60,000 nucleotides of DNA from Nematostella vectensis (Eukaryota > Cnidaria > Anthozoa > Actiniaria > Edwardsiidae), in NCBI RefSeq assembly GCF_932526225.1, contig NC_064040.1, positions 13,990,856-14,050,855 of the forward strand. Direction: 5' to 3'. Within the stretch, counting starts at the first letter, position 1, and every line of letters begins with the position of its first letter. The position numbers were made by a program, and so were the translations under genes. Of this stretch, positions 59,740 to 60,000 are shown piece by piece. The notes under the pieces are model-generated. The model made no database searches, was not told where the DNA came from, and saw only the letters and a list, made by a program, of their open reading frames with translations.

Positions 59740-60000
59740 CTACAATCAGATAATCATTGATAAATTATCAAACTTGAAAAATATTTTGTGTATTTTTTAA
59801 ATTTACTTAGCTGCCACTAGCGAGCTTATCTTGGCAATACCATAGCTGTTAACTCTCCCGCATTAGGCAGGAGTCTCAAGATTTTGAACCTTTTCTCAAG
59901 CCTAACTTTCTTGAAAATATCCATACATTTACTGTATTCTCCCGCATTAGCTATTTTGGTACTTTTGATACATTTCCTGCAATTTCTCAAGATTTTTCTT
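59740..60000. other. NEMF intron 1 (partial) with a twice-occurring TCTCCCGCATTAG motif
   Basis: CTCTCCCGCATTAGGCAGG near 59855 and TTCTCCCGCATTAGCTA near 59937, each followed by a TCTCAAGATTTT-like block, suggest an imperfect repeat or the edge of a mobile element. NEMF exon 1 should lie beyond 60000. Confidence 0.35.

Overview
This is an animal (metazoan) genomic window, AT-rich, intron-rich and unusually full of tandem arrays and small DNA transposons. It carries two confidently recognised spliced genes, both on the minus strand. One is NEMF, the Rqc2/Caliban/Tae2-family factor of ribosome-associated quality control. The other is HAP2/GCS1, the gamete fusion protein. HAP2 survives in only some animal lineages. 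Together with an intronless class A GPCR, hAT and MITE remnants and CR1/L2-type LINEs, it suggests a cnidarian, perhaps an anthozoan. That placement is inference.

Layout. 1-6130: one 35/36-bp minisatellite (about 170 copies) in a HAP2 intron, running off the window start. 6182-9646: six 5' exons of HAP2, with a 63-bp array in the intron after exon 5. 12113-12921: a tandemly duplicated promoter-like block, then a possible 73-residue single-pass membrane protein on the plus strand. 14645-15695: a 5'-truncated LINE whose 3' end runs into about 430 bp of GATA/TATC repeat. 16740-18305: fold-back elements. 18917-59739: NEMF, 32 exons in the window; exon 1 lies beyond 60000. I joined all exons at splice sites with consistent phase, giving about 1,150 residues. 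Its introns hold a decayed hAT transposon with terminal inverted repeats (21260-24178), several MITEs, a CR1/L2-like LINE with a 2A-like motif (about 49494-52840), a nested intronless GPCR (53055-53999), and at least ten tandem arrays.

Main observation. In five NEMF introns (after the exons ending at 48371, 40913, 35962, 34195 and 32476) the tandem array starts exactly at the exon's 3' end. Its unit is a copy of the exon tail plus the 5' splice donor. The units differ in sequence and length (42, 44, about 32, 81 and 20 bp), so they arose independently. Each array therefore presents many donor-like sites in a row. In the 42-bp array the unit is a multiple of three, most units lack stops, and the exon ends in phase 0, so using a more distal donor would add 14-residue repeats in frame. 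In the 44-bp and 81-bp arrays, reading past the first donor meets a stop. A HAP2 intron shows a similar array that contains a piece of exon 5. This recurrent amplification of exon/donor boundaries looks like a real process in this genome and is the best candidate here for something undescribed.

The two main genes are unrelated in function: NEMF acts on stalled 60S ribosomes in the cytosol, HAP2 at the gamete membrane. Nothing suggests operon-like organisation.
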